Assembly (NCBI RefSeq): GCF_001401155.1
Contig: NZ_LJRO01000117.1
Location: 62,001 to 126,000, forward strand
Direction: 5' to 3'
Length of the DNA: 64,000 nt
Source of the DNA: Pseudomonas tremae
Lineage (GTDB): Bacteria > Pseudomonadota > Gammaproteobacteria > Pseudomonadales > Pseudomonadaceae
Shown here: positions 1-13,688 of the stretch, piece after piece
How positions within the stretch are numbered: the first letter of the stretch is position 1
Layout: every line of letters begins with the position of its first letter
Notes under the pieces: model-generated
Told to the model about the DNA's origin: nothing
Seen by the model: only the letters and a program-made list of their open reading frames with translations
Database searches by the model: none
Translations under genes and position numbers: made by a program

Positions 1-1042
1 TGGCACTACGGGGCTGGCCAAGGGCGCGATGCTCACCCACGGCAATCTGGTCGCCAACATGCAGCAGGTGTATGCCTGCATGCGCCAGCAACTTCCCGAG
101 GGCGGTCCGGCGTTTGAAGAGGGCTGCGAAGTGATGATCGCGCCGTTGCCGCTGTATCACATCTACGCATTTACAGCGCACTGCATGTGCATGACGCTCA
201 GCGGCAACCACAACATCCTGATCACCAACCCTCGTGATATCAGCGCCTTCATCAAAGAACTGGGGAAGTGGAAATTCACCGCGATGGTGGGCCTCAATAC
301 CCTGTTCGTGGCGCTCATGAACCACCCGGCATTCAGCAAGCTGGATTTCTCGACGCTGAAAAGCACCAATTCCGGTGGCACGGCACTGGTCAAAACGACT
401 GCCGAGCGCTGGGCACAGATTACCGGCTGCACGATTGTCGAGGGTTACGGCCTGACCGAGACGTCTCCGGTCGCCAGCGCCAACCCGTATGGCTCACTCG
501 CGCGCCTGGGCACGGTCGGTATTCCGGTGCCGGGCACCGCCATGAAGATCATTGACGATGAGGGCGCCGAGCTGCCATTCGGCGAACGCGGCGAGTTGTG
601 CATCAAGGGGCCGCAGGTGATGAAAGGCTACTGGAACCGACCGGACGCCACTGCCGAATGCCTGGACGCCGATGGCTGGTTCAAGACCGGTGACATTGCA
701 GTTATCGCAGCCGACGGGTTTGTCAGCATCGTCGATCGCAAGAAGGACATGATCATCGTGTCGGGTTTCAACGTCTATCCCAACGAAATCGAAGACGTGG
801 TCATGACTCACCCGAAAGTCGCCAGTTGTGCGTGCATCGGTGTGCCGGACGAGCGCTCCGGAGAGGCGGTGAAGCTGTTTGTAGTGCCGCTGGACGGGGG
901 AGTGAGTGTCGAAGAACTCAAGACCTTCTGCAAAGAGAACTTCACGGCGTACAAGGTCCCCAGGCAAATCGTCATGCGTGACTCTTTGCCCATGACGCCG
1001 GTAGGCAAGATACTGCGAAGGGCGCTCAGAGATCTCGCTTGA
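1..1042 (+). CDS. fadD2: Long-chain fatty acid--CoA ligase FadD2 (C-terminal part)
   Basis: This is the C-terminal 346 codons of an ATP-dependent acyl-CoA synthetase that activates long-chain fatty acids for beta-oxidation; the reading frame is open to the left edge of the window, so the start lies outside. The visible part begins inside the AMP-binding signature (GTTGLAKGAM), then shows YGLTETSP, GWFKTGDIA and the C-terminal lysine motif PVGKILRRALRDL, which is the normal end of the family. It is followed after 366 nt by a second, closely similar ligase in the same direction, the arrangement known for fadD2-fadD1 in Pseudomonas. The symbol rests on that order and on similarity to the next gene; the two could only be told apart for certain with the missing N-terminus. 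Confidence 0.88.
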   Translation, partial: GTTGLAKGAMLTHGNLVANMQQVYACMRQQLPEGGPAFEEGCEVMIAPLPLYHIYAFTAHCMCMTLSGNHNILITNPRDISAFIKELGKWKFTAMVGLNTLFVALMNHPAFSKLDFSTLKSTNSGGTALVKTTAERWAQITGCTIVEGYGLTETSPVASANPYGSLARLGTVGIPVPGTAMKIIDDEGAELPFGERGELCIKGPQVMKGYWNRPDATAECLDADGWFKTGDIAVIAADGFVSIVDRKKDMIIVSGFNVYPNEIEDVVMTHPKVASCACIGVPDERSGEAVKLFVVPLDGGVSVEELKTFCKENFTAYKVPRQIVMRDSLPMTPVGKILRRALRDLA

Positions 1043-1408
1043 TCGTAGGAATCGTCCTTATTCTGAAGGTGTTTATACCCTCCGACGCGACGTCAGAGTG
1101 TCGACAGGCACGGGGCAGCGCCTCGCAAATGGCATGAGCAAGGCGCTAAACCCTCTGCTCCGGGGGTTTCCACTCAATCAGTCATCGCAGGCTAAACGCC
1201 TCTAAAGTGACTGGATTTTATTTTCTGGTCTTTTTAGTGACTGTCAGGCCCTTTATTGCATCTAGGCGGCCTTTTACAAAGCTGCTACTCTCGGCGCGCT
1301 TTTTGATCAGTCATAAAGCGCAAAAGCGTCTACTGGATTAGCCCAGACACAAGAAAATCATCGCTCGAAGCGGTGTGTAGAATTCGCGATCGCTACGGAG
1401 CTGGCTGA
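1043..1408. other. fadD2-fadD1 intergenic region
   Basis: No coding frame is convincing in these 366 bases. An imperfect hairpin (AAACCC at 1148-1153, GGGTTT at 1164-1169) could terminate fadD2. The 100 bases before fadD1 are comparatively AT-rich and probably carry its own promoter. I looked for a PsrA-type palindrome (GAAAC...GTTTC) and did not find a convincing one. Confidence 0.4.
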
Positions 1409-3100
1409 ATGATTGAAAACTTCTGGAAGGATAAGTACCCGTCCGGCATTCCTGCCGATATCAACCCCGACGAGTACCCCAACGTCCAGGCGGTTCTGAA
1501 ACAGTCCTGCCAGCGTTTCGCTGACAAACCGGCATTCAGCAATCTGGGCAAGACGATCACGTACGGCGAGCTGTACGAGCTGTCCGGTGCGTTTGCCGCC
1601 TGGATCCAGCAGCACACCGATCTGCAGCCGGGCGACCGTATCGCCGTGCAGTTGCCCAACGTGCTGCAATACCCGATCGCCGTCTTCGGTGCCATTCGCG
1701 CCGGCCTGATCGTGGTCAATACCAACCCGCTGTACACCGCGCGGGAAATGGAACACCAGTTCAATGATTCCGGGGCCAAGGCGCTGGTGTGCCTGGCAAA
1801 CATGGCGCATCTGGCCGAAAAGGTCGTGCCCAAGACTCATATACAGCAGGTCATCGTCACTGAAGTGGCCGATATGTTGTCGCCGCTCAAAAGGCTGGTG
1901 ATCAACAGCGTTATCAAATATGTGAAGAAAATGGTCCCGGCCTATCACCTGCCGCACGCCATCAGGTTCAACGAAGTGCTCGGCAAAGGCCGAGGTCAGC
2001 CGGTTACCGAAGTAGCGCCAGGCAGCAGCGATGTTGCCGTGCTGCAATACACCGGCGGCACCACCGGTATAGCAAAGGGCGCCATGCTGACCCACCGCAA
2101 CCTCATCGCCAACATGCTGCAATGTCGGGCATTGATGGCTTCCAACCTGGATGAGGGCTGTGAAATCCTCATCACGCCGCTGCCGCTGTATCACATCTAC
2201 GCGTTCACCTTTCACTGCATGGCGATGATGCTGCTGGGCAATCACAACATCCTGATCAGCAACCCGCGCGATCTGCCGGCGATGGTCAAGGAGTTGTCGA
2301 AATGGAAGTTCAGCGGTTTTGTCGGCCTCAACACCCTGTTTGTGGCGTTGTGCAATAACGAGAATTTTCGCAACCTCGATTTCTCGGCACTGAAAGTCAC
2401 TTTGTCGGGTGGCATGGCCTTGCAGCAGGCTGCCGCCGAGCGCTGGAAGCAGGTTACCGACTGCCCCATCTGTGAAGGCTATGGCATGACCGAGACCAGC
2501 CCTGTGGCGACGGTCAATCCTTCTCAATACATCCAGATGGGCACTATCGGCATTCCTGTGCCGTCGACGCTGTGCAAGGTCATCGATGATGTCGGCAACG
2601 AGCTGGCGTTTGGCGAGACGGGCGAACTGTGCATCAAAGGCCCGCAGGTCATGAAAGGCTACTGGCAGCGTCAGGATGCTACCGATGAAATGATCGGCAG
2701 CGATGGCTGGCTCAAGACCGGCGACATCGCGATCATTCAGCCTGATGGCTATATCCGGATTGTCGACCGCAAGAAGGACATGATCCTGATCTCCGGCTTC
2801 AACGTGTACCCCAACGAACTGGAAGACGTACTCGCCACACTTCCCGGCGTGCTGCAGTGCGCGGCCATTGGCGTGCCGGACGAGAAGTCGGGTGAAAGCA
2901 TCAAGGTCTTTGTCGTCGCCAAACCGGGCGTCACGCTGACCAAGGACAAGGTCATGGAGCACATGCGCGCCAACCTGACCGGCTATAAAGTGCCACGCAG
3001 TGTCGAATTCCGCGACATCCTGCCCACCACCAATGTCGGCAAGATCCTGCGTCGCGAGTTGCGTGATGAAGAACTGAAAAAGCTGGGTGTGAAGAAGTAA
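1409..3100 (+). CDS. fadD1: Long-chain fatty acid--CoA ligase FadD1
   Basis: This 563-residue enzyme, the usual full length, converts long-chain fatty acids to acyl-CoA via an acyl-adenylate at the inner face of the cytoplasmic membrane, feeding beta-oxidation. The AMP-binding signature YTGGTTGIAKGAML lies near residue 215, followed by YGMTETSP (about 362), GWLKTGDIA (about 435) and the C-terminal NVGKILRRELRDE with the conserved lysine. The start follows GGAG seven bases upstream. It is a paralogue of the preceding ligase, and long stretches are alignable between the two. In Pseudomonas, FadD1 prefers long-chain substrates and FadD2 shorter ones; that preference is family knowledge, not visible here. 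Confidence 0.95.
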   Translation: MIENFWKDKYPSGIPADINPDEYPNVQAVLKQSCQRFADKPAFSNLGKTITYGELYELSGAFAAWIQQHTDLQPGDRIAVQLPNVLQYPIAVFGAIRAGLIVVNTNPLYTAREMEHQFNDSGAKALVCLANMAHLAEKVVPKTHIQQVIVTEVADMLSPLKRLVINSVIKYVKKMVPAYHLPHAIRFNEVLGKGRGQPVTEVAPGSSDVAVLQYTGGTTGIAKGAMLTHRNLIANMLQCRALMASNLDEGCEILITPLPLYHIYAFTFHCMAMMLLGNHNILISNPRDLPAMVKELSKWKFSGFVGLNTLFVALCNNENFRNLDFSALKVTLSGGMALQQAAAERWKQVTDCPICEGYGMTETSPVATVNPSQYIQMGTIGIPVPSTLCKVIDDVGNELAFGETGELCIKGPQVMKGYWQRQDATDEMIGSDGWLKTGDIAIIQPDGYIRIVDRKKDMILISGFNVYPNELEDVLATLPGVLQCAAIGVPDEKSGESIKVFVVAKPGVTLTKDKVMEHMRANLTGYKVPRSVEFRDILPTTNVGKILRRELRDEELKKLGVKK

Positions 3101-3167
3101 GGTCGTGGGTCTGAAACCGCTTTCGCCGTCACGCGCTTTATTCATCACGTCATCCAACTGATTATCG

Positions 3168-3345
3168 TGCCCATGCTCCAGCGTGGGCATGCATTTCCGG
3201 ACGCTCCGCGTCCGATCTTGAGTGTGCCTCGATGCGGAGCGTCACCCAAGGCGTTACCACGCTGAGCGTGGGAGCGATCATCAATGCACAAGCCCCACCG
3301 ATTCTTGTGCCGATGCTCCGCGTCTCGTCACGACCCACCGCAATC
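3168..3345. repeat. GC-rich palindromic intergenic repeat, copy 1
   Basis: A cluster of short inverted repeats built from the words GCGTGGG, GGACGCTCCGCGTCC and CGGAGCGTCACC fills the gap between fadD1 and hrpA. The same words recur at about 14838-15005, 19788-19905 and 45118-45190. It resembles the REP-like intergenic elements common in P. syringae and P. putida. It probably acts as an mRNA-stabilising or terminator-like structure and carries no gene. Confidence 0.75.
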
Positions 3346-3391
3346 TGCGACAATCCGCATCTGCCATTTGAAAAAAGACCCTGCGCGCCTG

Positions 3392-7303
<3,912 letters not shown>

Positions 7304-7542
7304 TTCCAAGCTCTGCAGGCGCTTATTGAAATGTGTCTATCGAGCCGATATTCATTGGCCGATAGCGCCAAAACCGGGCTCTATGGCACACTCCGCGCCT
7401 GTCTTCACAGTGTCATGAAATGCTGCTCGTTGTTGCAGGCAGCTTTTACATCTGCACTGGCACGTTGTCCCGATAAAGCGCGGGCTTCAGATGCCGTGCC
7501 TGAGCAGGTCATTACCTGCAACCCAATAAAAGAGGAACGACC

Positions 7543-8664
7543 GTGCACAACGTCGTCATCAGCGGCACAGGCCTGTTTACCCCGGCCAACAGCATTTCCA
7601 ACGAAGAGCTGGTGCAGTCTTTCAATGCCTATGTTGCACAGTTCAACAGCGACAACGCTGCTGCCATCGAGCGTGGCGAAGTAGAAGCGCTCAGCGAGTC
7701 CAGCGCCGCATTCATCGAAAAGGCCTCGGGCATCAAAAGCCGCTTCGTGATGGACAAACAGGGCATTCTCGACCCGCAGCGCATGAAGCCCAACCTGCCG
7801 GAGCGCGGCAACGACGAAAGGTCGATCCTCTGCCAGATGGGCGTTGCAGCCGCCGAACAGGCCTTGCAGCGCGCGGGCAGGACTGCGGCAGACATCGATG
7901 GTGTGATCGTCGCGTGCTCGAACCTGCAACGGGCCTACCCGGCGATCTCCATCGAAATCCAGGAAGCGCTTGGCGTTGCGGGCTACGGTTTCGACATGAA
8001 CGTCGCCTGTTCGTCGGCAACGTTTGGTATTCAGGCCGCCTGCAACAGCGTGCAGTTGGGTCAGGCCCGCGCCTTGCTGGTGATCAGCCCGGAGATCTGC
8101 ACCGCACATTTGAATTTCCGTGATCGCGACAGCCATTTCATTTTCGGTGATGGCGCGACTGCGGTAGTGGTCGAGCGGGCAGACCTGGCCACTTCGCCTT
8201 ATCAGTTCGACATCGTCAGCACGCGTCTGCTGACCAAGTTTTCCAATAACATCCGCAACAACTTCGGCTTCCTCAACCGCACCTCGGACGAAGGCCAGAA
8301 TGCACCGGACAAACTGTTCGTGCAGGAAGGGCGCAAGGTGTTCCGTGAGGTCTGCCCGATGGTGGCCGAACTGGTCAGCGCGCATCTGCATGACAACGGC
8401 ATCAACATCAGTGACGTCAGGCGCTTCTGGCTGCATCAGGCCAACCTGAGCATGAACCATCTGATCGTCAAAAAACTGCTTGGCCGCGACGCCACTGTCG
8501 AAGAAGCGCCGGTTATTCTCGACACCTACGGCAACACCAGTTCGGCAGGTTCGATCATCGCCTTTCACACCTATCAAGACGACCTGCCCAAAGGCGCGCT
8601 GGCAGTGCTCAGCTCATTCGGCGCAGGCTATTCGATCGGCAGCGTGATTCTGCGCAAACGCTGA
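7543..8664 (+). CDS. Beta-ketoacyl-ACP synthase III family protein (PA3286 type)
   Basis: This 373-residue thiolase-fold condensing enzyme closely resembles P. aeruginosa PA3286 as I remember it; that enzyme condenses octanoyl-CoA with malonyl-ACP and so shunts beta-oxidation intermediates back into fatty acid synthesis. The FabH-type triad is complete: Cys156 in NVACSSATFG, His298 in LHQANLSMNH and Asn331 in YGNTSSAG. The start is GTG at 7543, preceded by AGAGGA at good spacing; no ATG fits as well. It stands alone between hrpA and a large LRR protein, and a short inverted repeat (GTAGCGC...GCGCTAC) follows its stop. The substrate is inferred from the PA3286 match. Confidence 0.9.
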   Translation: MHNVVISGTGLFTPANSISNEELVQSFNAYVAQFNSDNAAAIERGEVEALSESSAAFIEKASGIKSRFVMDKQGILDPQRMKPNLPERGNDERSILCQMGVAAAEQALQRAGRTAADIDGVIVACSNLQRAYPAISIEIQEALGVAGYGFDMNVACSSATFGIQAACNSVQLGQARALLVISPEICTAHLNFRDRDSHFIFGDGATAVVVERADLATSPYQFDIVSTRLLTKFSNNIRNNFGFLNRTSDEGQNAPDKLFVQEGRKVFREVCPMVAELVSAHLHDNGINISDVRRFWLHQANLSMNHLIVKKLLGRDATVEEAPVILDTYGNTSSAGSIIAFHTYQDDLPKGALAVLSSFGAGYSIGSVILRKR

Positions 8665-8679
8665 GTGCATTGACGAGGT

Positions 8680-8704
8680 AGCGCTTGTGCGACAGGCGCT
8701 ACTG
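8680..8704 (+). terminator. Possible terminator after the KAS III gene
   Basis: An inverted repeat GTAGCGC/GCGCTAC with an 11-base loop lies about 15 bases after the stop at 8664. There is no T-run, so it is only a candidate. Confidence 0.35.
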
Positions 8705-8745
8705 TCATATCCCGTTATGTCACCTGCAGCCCTGCGGGTCTTTAT

Positions 8746-8773
8746 CGTGTTGGCTTTTGAACAAGCCAACACG
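8746..8773 (+). promoter_or_regulatory. Perfect hairpin just before the LRR-NEL start codon
   Basis: An 11-bp perfect stem (CGTGTTGGCTT paired with AAGCCAACACG) with a 6-base loop ends 10 bases before the ATG at 8784. It overlaps the place where the ribosome must load, so it could regulate translation or stabilise the mRNA 5' end. The only purine-rich stretch after it is a weak ACGAG. Confidence 0.5.
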
Positions 8774-8783
8774 AGTATCGACC

Positions 8784-11700
8784 ATGTTCACTGCCAACAC
8801 ACCACCCGAAACGCAAGCAGCTCCCCCGTCGGACGCTGCCCCCTTCGAAGCCGACCACCCCAATGCTGCCTTTATCCGCGGCAGGCTGCCGGCCTGGTAT
8901 CTGAACGCCCCGCCAGCATTGCGTCAGGCACTTCAGGCCAGTCAGCAGAAAACCCGACATTCCCGTCAGGCGCTGGAGCCCATTCGCGATCGTCTGTTAT
9001 CGGCACAGCAGTTTGCTGCCCCGGTGCTGTCGCAAGCCTTTCACGAGCGTTTCAAGCTAGCGCTGGACGTCGAAGCCTTTCAGTTGATGACTTGGCGCTA
9101 CGACAGCGCCTGGGCACCAGCGCCCCTCGAACAGACCCTGTTGCAGGCAGCGTTGCAGAACTTCGCTCCCAGCAACCGCAGCCGCTTCGATCCTCATTCG
9201 GCAATTCTGCGTACAGGTGGCCTGCGTTACTGGCTGATCGATAGCGCCCAGCGCAGGTACAAGGTCGAGTATCAGGACCGCGTCGATATCAGCCTTGAAC
9301 AGTTCGCTGATTTTTGCCATGAGCTGGATGTGGGAACTCAGTACCAGGCCCACCTGGACAGCGTATTCAAGCCTTCCCCAGCGGCAGCGACGGCGGTTGC
9401 CGCTGCCTTCATCGACAACGAGCGTGATGCCTTCGAGGTGCTCGCGCACATTGCCAGGATGAAGGGGGATATCACCGATACTGCCTATCAGTTGTTGCTG
9501 AGTGTCGTGCGGGCCGATGACCTGCCGCAATGGGACGGCAAGGCGCTGCGCTATTGTCAGTTGCACATGCTCGATACCTACGCTTTTTCGAGCTGTCTTT
9601 TGCATGGCGCGCTGCTTGTCCAGCAAGATATTCCCGATCCCGACAATGGGCCTTGCCTTGTCTACATGCCCTCGGAGCCTCTGCATCCGATCAAACAATA
9701 TGTGTCACTCAGGGCCTTCAATACCAGCCTCGTGAAAGCGCTCGACAGCGAAAGTTACAAGCGCTATTTCAGCCGCTTTGTCAGTTTGAGTCGCAGTCCG
9801 GAATTTTTCGCCAGACTGCAATCCCGGCTCTATCCAGGCCAGGAGCCTGCGCTGGACGTCAACGCTGATCTGGTGCTGCAGCCACAGCCATTTTCGAAAC
9901 CGCCGTTCGAATTGCTTCATGACCACTTGCTGGCCAAGACTTACGGCGATTCACGGGCAATCGCAGTGCCCTCGGCGCAGGTGGACCAGCAGGCTCGAGA
10001 TGCACTGCTTGAAAGTCTCGAGCACAGCGGCATGAACATGCTCAATGTGGCCGGGCTGTTCGTGCCGGTATTGGGCGAAGTCATGTCTGTGGTCGCGCTC
10101 TATCAGCTTGCCAGTGAAGCCTTCGTTGCTTACCAAGACTGGAAGCACGGTGAAGTGGACGAGGCTATGCAGCATGTTTACGACATTGGCGAAAACGTCG
10201 CCCAGATGCTGGTGCTGGGAAGTGTCATAGGGGCGGTAAAAGGCTTTGAGCCGTCGATGTTCATCGAAAGCCTGGTGCAGAAAAACGTCGATGGTTCTGT
10301 TCGTCTCGGAAAACCGACGGTTGAACCTTACGCTGACACGGTTCGCTTGCCTGAGGGGCTGAGTCTCGATGCGCTGGGGCTTTACGAGCACGGTGGCAGG
10401 ACGTGGTTGCCACTGGACGGCAAACTGTATCGTGTCGAACCCGATGCATCACGCGCCAACTGGCGGATCAGGCACCCGGAGAATGAGCGCTCCTACTCGC
10501 CCAGGCTGAAGCACAACGGTGCCGGCGCCTGGCGTCATGAGTGGGAGAACCCCATGGGCTGGGATGAGGTCACGGCGTTCAGGCGTCTGAACGCGACCTG
10601 CCATGCGCTCACCGAGACCGAAATCCGGAAGGTGCTGCGCATTACTGGCATCAATGAAGCGGTGTTGCGCCAGATACACGTCGAGCACTTTCAGCCTCCG
10701 GCATTGTTGATCGATGCCATTCAGCGTGTTGAAACAGAGCGGGAGCTGCTGGCCTGTATTGAAAGCCTCAAGACAGATGGACCGTCGCAAATCTCTGTTT
10801 CTTCTATCGGGCCATGGATGAAGCTGCTGGTCTCGTCGCCTGGCTGGAACAAGGCTCGAGGGCTGTTATTGATCGATGTGCAAGGCACCCTTCTGGAGGC
10901 GTGGAACGCAGGGGCGGACATGACGCTTTCGTCCCATGTAGTGGGGCCGACAACCAGCCTCAGCGAGGTTCTGGGCCAACTGCCGGATAGCCTGACGCTT
11001 GATGAGATCGCGTCTCTGACGGGCAGTGACAGCGCAGACAAGGTCGTCCGGGTCAGCGGCTTGAAGCGTCATCTGGCCGCTTGCGCCCACGCTCGTGTCG
11101 AGCAGTTGCTTGATGACATTCAGGCACTCAAAAGCCGAAGCGAGGACCCGCTGGTTCAACTGATACAGCGCGATTTCAGCGGCTTGCCGGACAGCGTCGT
11201 TGCCGAACTCATCGGCATGGCGAGCGACACAGACAAGGCGCGGATGACTTCGGAAAAGCGCATTCCTCTGGCGCTTGCCGAACACGCCCGCGAGTACCAG
11301 CAGCAACTGCGTATAAACAGGGCCAACGAAGGGTTTTACCGGGCCTCGACCCTTAACCCAGACACCCATGCAGCTGCGCTTGGCGTGCTGCAATATGTAC
11401 TCGGCTGGCGTGGAAACATGTCAATCGATCTGCTGGAAGACTCGCTGGAAGGTGCCGAAATCGCGAGGCTCGACAGCGATCAGGCTGTGCTACACCGGCT
11501 TTTGGTCAAAACGGAAGAAGGGTTTCAGCCTTTCAATTCGTCAGGTGACTCTCTGGCGGAAGTCGATCAGGAGTTTTTCACTGCTCTGTTAAAGGCGCTG
11601 CCTGAAGATGTGCGCGCCGACATCGAGCTGCCTGCCAACGCTGATGAGCACCCATTGCGCAGTCTGCTGGGGAATATCGCCCTTGGTCAGCGTGAACGTG

Positions 11701-13649
11701 TGGCTGAAATATTGCGAATGCAGCCGGTCAAACCGGGGATCAAATGGCCGCAGAGACTGCCCGACGGTCGTATCGGCTACCCCATGAGCGGACGTCTGCG
11801 AGGTTTCTTTCGCCGCTTGGGTATCGGCGCGGCCAGTCATTCGCCGGAGCTTGCGGTGAGAAGTCTGTACCCGGATTTTTCCGAGGTTGAGGTGTCTGCC
11901 TTTCTGGACCGCTTGAGGGCCGAACACACTGGATCAGCCAGACAATTGCCGAACTTCGTCCGGCAAAGGCTGCGAGGCCTCGCGGATGAGTTGCGCAACC
12001 TTCAGGCCACGCTGGACGCCTGGGTCGCGGAAACGCAGTTTTCTTTGCAGCGCAGGCCCAGAGAAGTCGCAGCGATGCGCATTCACGATTGCTGGAGAAG
12101 GTTGAGCGCTCACTGCAGAAACTATCAGGGTGACTTTTTAGGATACGCGCTGGATCTGGATAATCTGAGCGTGGGACTGCTGCCTGATATCGCCGCAAAC
12201 TTTGCCCATGTGGTGGTGTTGAAGGCGCGCAATATGCAGCTTACCGACCCACAAGCAGATGCCTTGCTGAAAAACTTCAGCAACCTGAATTCGCTGAGCC
12301 TCGACTTCAATGAGCTGTATTCCCTGCCGGCTTCGATAGGGAGAATGCCGCAACTTGCCGAACTGTCACTCAGTCACAACCCGCTGATCTGGACGGAGGC
12401 CTGCAACGTCACGTTGCAGAACCTGAACCGTCTGGAGATCCTGGACCTGAACTTTTGCTTTCTTGGGTCGGCAGCGCCTCTCGCGGCGCTCGACTCTTTG
12501 CGTCTGCTGTTTTTGCGCGCGACGGGTATCGAAACGTTGCCCGCGTGGAACTGGCTCAGGTCTGACTTGATTCGTCTGGATGTTCGCGATAACCGTATCT
12601 CGGAAATAACCTCCGCAGAGCTTGAGGATGTCGTCCGCTCTCTCGGCTCTTCGCGCTTGCACCTGCATTTGAACGGGAACCCGCTGGACGCGCCGACCCT
12701 GGAACGCATCAGGCTGTTTCGCGAAGGCAGGTTGCGACCGCGATGGGGCGTCAGTCAGCACCATCTGCCCTTGGAAGTCGGGCCTGACAGCAGACCCTGG
12801 CTGGCCGGTTTGAGCCGCGAACAGGCAGATGTCCGCATCAGGCTTTGGCAGGATCTGCGAGCGTGCGCCGGTTCTATGGATTTCTTCCAGACGCTGAGCG
12901 ATCTGACCCATTCGGCTGATTTTTCAACTAATCGTGAAGAGCTCATCGAACGAGTCTGGGCGATGATAGACGCGGCCTCTGCAAACACTGAGCTGCGTCA
13001 GCAGTTATTTGATATTGCCGCTCACCCTCAGACCTGTGGAGATGGCCTTGCGCTGGTCTTTGGCGACATGGAAGTGCGGGTCCGAGTGTTTTCTATCCTG
13101 TCATCCACGCCGGAATCCGCGCAGCCACTGGAACTCTTCAAAATGAGTCAGCGCCTGGACCGTCTGGATCAGGTCGAAAAAATTGCGCTGCGCGACATTG
13201 CTCTTCGCCGGCAGAATGGCGAGACGGTCGATGAGGCTGAAGTGCGGCTTGCCTACCGCATCGGCCTGCAAGCGCGGCTTGAGCTGCCCGGTCAGCCCAG
13301 AAGCATGCTGTTCGCTACTATCGCGCGGGTGAGCGACGCTGATTTGCAGGCTGCGTACAAGGAAGTCATCGAGCGCGAACGCACCCCGGCGTTTTTCGAG
13401 TCGATGATTGCCAGGGAATTCTGGATGAGTTATCTGGAAGTTCGCTACGGGCCTTATTTCGAACCGGTAAAGATGCCGTTCCTGCAGCGCCTGGCGGCCC
13501 TGGATGAGCAGGCGCAGAGCGGGCAGTCCGATCAGGAATACCTCGATCAGGTCGCGCAAATATCTGGTGAGCGCGAGCAGGCGATCAACGAACTGGCGAT
13601 CAGTCTTTCAAGGCAGATTTCGGCGTCGATGAACACAAGGTCTCAATAA
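8784..13649 (+). CDS. Large DUF6543/LRR protein with NEL-type E3 ubiquitin ligase domain
   Basis: The 1621-residue protein has three visible parts. Residues 1 to about 1100 look like the dermonecrotic-toxin-type DUF6543 body, with its hydrophobic segment near 417-490 (VAGLFVPVLGEVMSVVALY). Leucine-rich repeats occupy about 1120-1310 (LSLDFNELYSLP, LSLSHNPL, LDVRDNRI). The C-terminal region, about 1335-1600, resembles the NEL domain of IpaH/SspH E3 ligases, with Cys1418 in TCGDGLALVFGDMEVRV matching the catalytic CxD motif. NEL enzymes pass ubiquitin from E2 through that cysteine, so host proteins are the likely targets. There is no Sec signal peptide and no hrp box upstream, so the export route is open. 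An ATG at 8784 beats an upstream GTG in the intergenic region. The function is inferred from motifs. Confidence 0.8.
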   Translation: MFTANTPPETQAAPPSDAAPFEADHPNAAFIRGRLPAWYLNAPPALRQALQASQQKTRHSRQALEPIRDRLLSAQQFAAPVLSQAFHERFKLALDVEAFQLMTWRYDSAWAPAPLEQTLLQAALQNFAPSNRSRFDPHSAILRTGGLRYWLIDSAQRRYKVEYQDRVDISLEQFADFCHELDVGTQYQAHLDSVFKPSPAAATAVAAAFIDNERDAFEVLAHIARMKGDITDTAYQLLLSVVRADDLPQWDGKALRYCQLHMLDTYAFSSCLLHGALLVQQDIPDPDNGPCLVYMPSEPLHPIKQYVSLRAFNTSLVKALDSESYKRYFSRFVSLSRSPEFFARLQSRLYPGQEPALDVNADLVLQPQPFSKPPFELLHDHLLAKTYGDSRAIAVPSAQVDQQARDALLESLEHSGMNMLNVAGLFVPVLGEVMSVVALYQLASEAFVAYQDWKHGEVDEAMQHVYDIGENVAQMLVLGSVIGAVKGFEPSMFIESLVQKNVDGSVRLGKPTVEPYADTVRLPEGLSLDALGLYEHGGRTWLPLDGKLYRVEPDASRANWRIRHPENERSYSPRLKHNGAGAWRHEWENPMGWDEVTAFRRLNATCHALTETEIRKVLRITGINEAVLRQIHVEHFQPPALLIDAIQRVETERELLACIESLKTDGPSQISVSSIGPWMKLLVSSPGWNKARGLLLIDVQGTLLEAWNAGADMTLSSHVVGPTTSLSEVLGQLPDSLTLDEIASLTGSDSADKVVRVSGLKRHLAACAHARVEQLLDDIQALKSRSEDPLVQLIQRDFSGLPDSVVAELIGMASDTDKARMTSEKRIPLALAEHAREYQQQLRINRANEGFYRASTLNPDTHAAALGVLQYVLGWRGNMSIDLLEDSLEGAEIARLDSDQAVLHRLLVKTEEGFQPFNSSGDSLAEVDQEFFTALLKALPEDVRADIELPANADEHPLRSLLGNIALGQRERVAEILRMQPVKPGIKWPQRLPDGRIGYPMSGRLRGFFRRLGIGAASHSPELAVRSLYPDFSEVEVSAFLDRLRAEHTGSARQLPNFVRQRLRGLADELRNLQATLDAWVAETQFSLQRRPREVAAMRIHDCWRRLSAHCRNYQGDFLGYALDLDNLSVGLLPDIAANFAHVVVLKARNMQLTDPQADALLKNFSNLNSLSLDFNELYSLPASIGRMPQLAELSLSHNPLIWTEACNVTLQNLNRLEILDLNFCFLGSAAPLAALDSLRLLFLRATGIETLPAWNWLRSDLIRLDVRDNRISEITSAELEDVVRSLGSSRLHLHLNGNPLDAPTLERIRLFREGRLRPRWGVSQHHLPLEVGPDSRPWLAGLSREQADVRIRLWQDLRACAGSMDFFQTLSDLTHSADFSTNREELIERVWAMIDAASANTELRQQLFDIAAHPQTCGDGLALVFGDMEVRVRVFSILSSTPESAQPLELFKMSQRLDRLDQVEKIALRDIALRRQNGETVDEAEVRLAYRIGLQARLELPGQPRSMLFATIARVSDADLQAAYKEVIERERTPAFFESMIAREFWMSYLEVRYGPYFEPVKMPFLQRLAALDEQAQSGQSDQEYLDQVAQISGEREQAINELAISLSRQISASMNTRSQ

Positions 13650-13688
13650 GCGATACTCTTTACCAAGTCCGCTCACCGGGGAACCTGC

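Noticed and set aside
1358..3190. Long minus-strand open frame opposite fadD1
   Set aside because: It is a shadow of fadD1 on the other strand: no ribosome binding site, no family motifs, and composition typical of antisense frames in GC-rich DNA.
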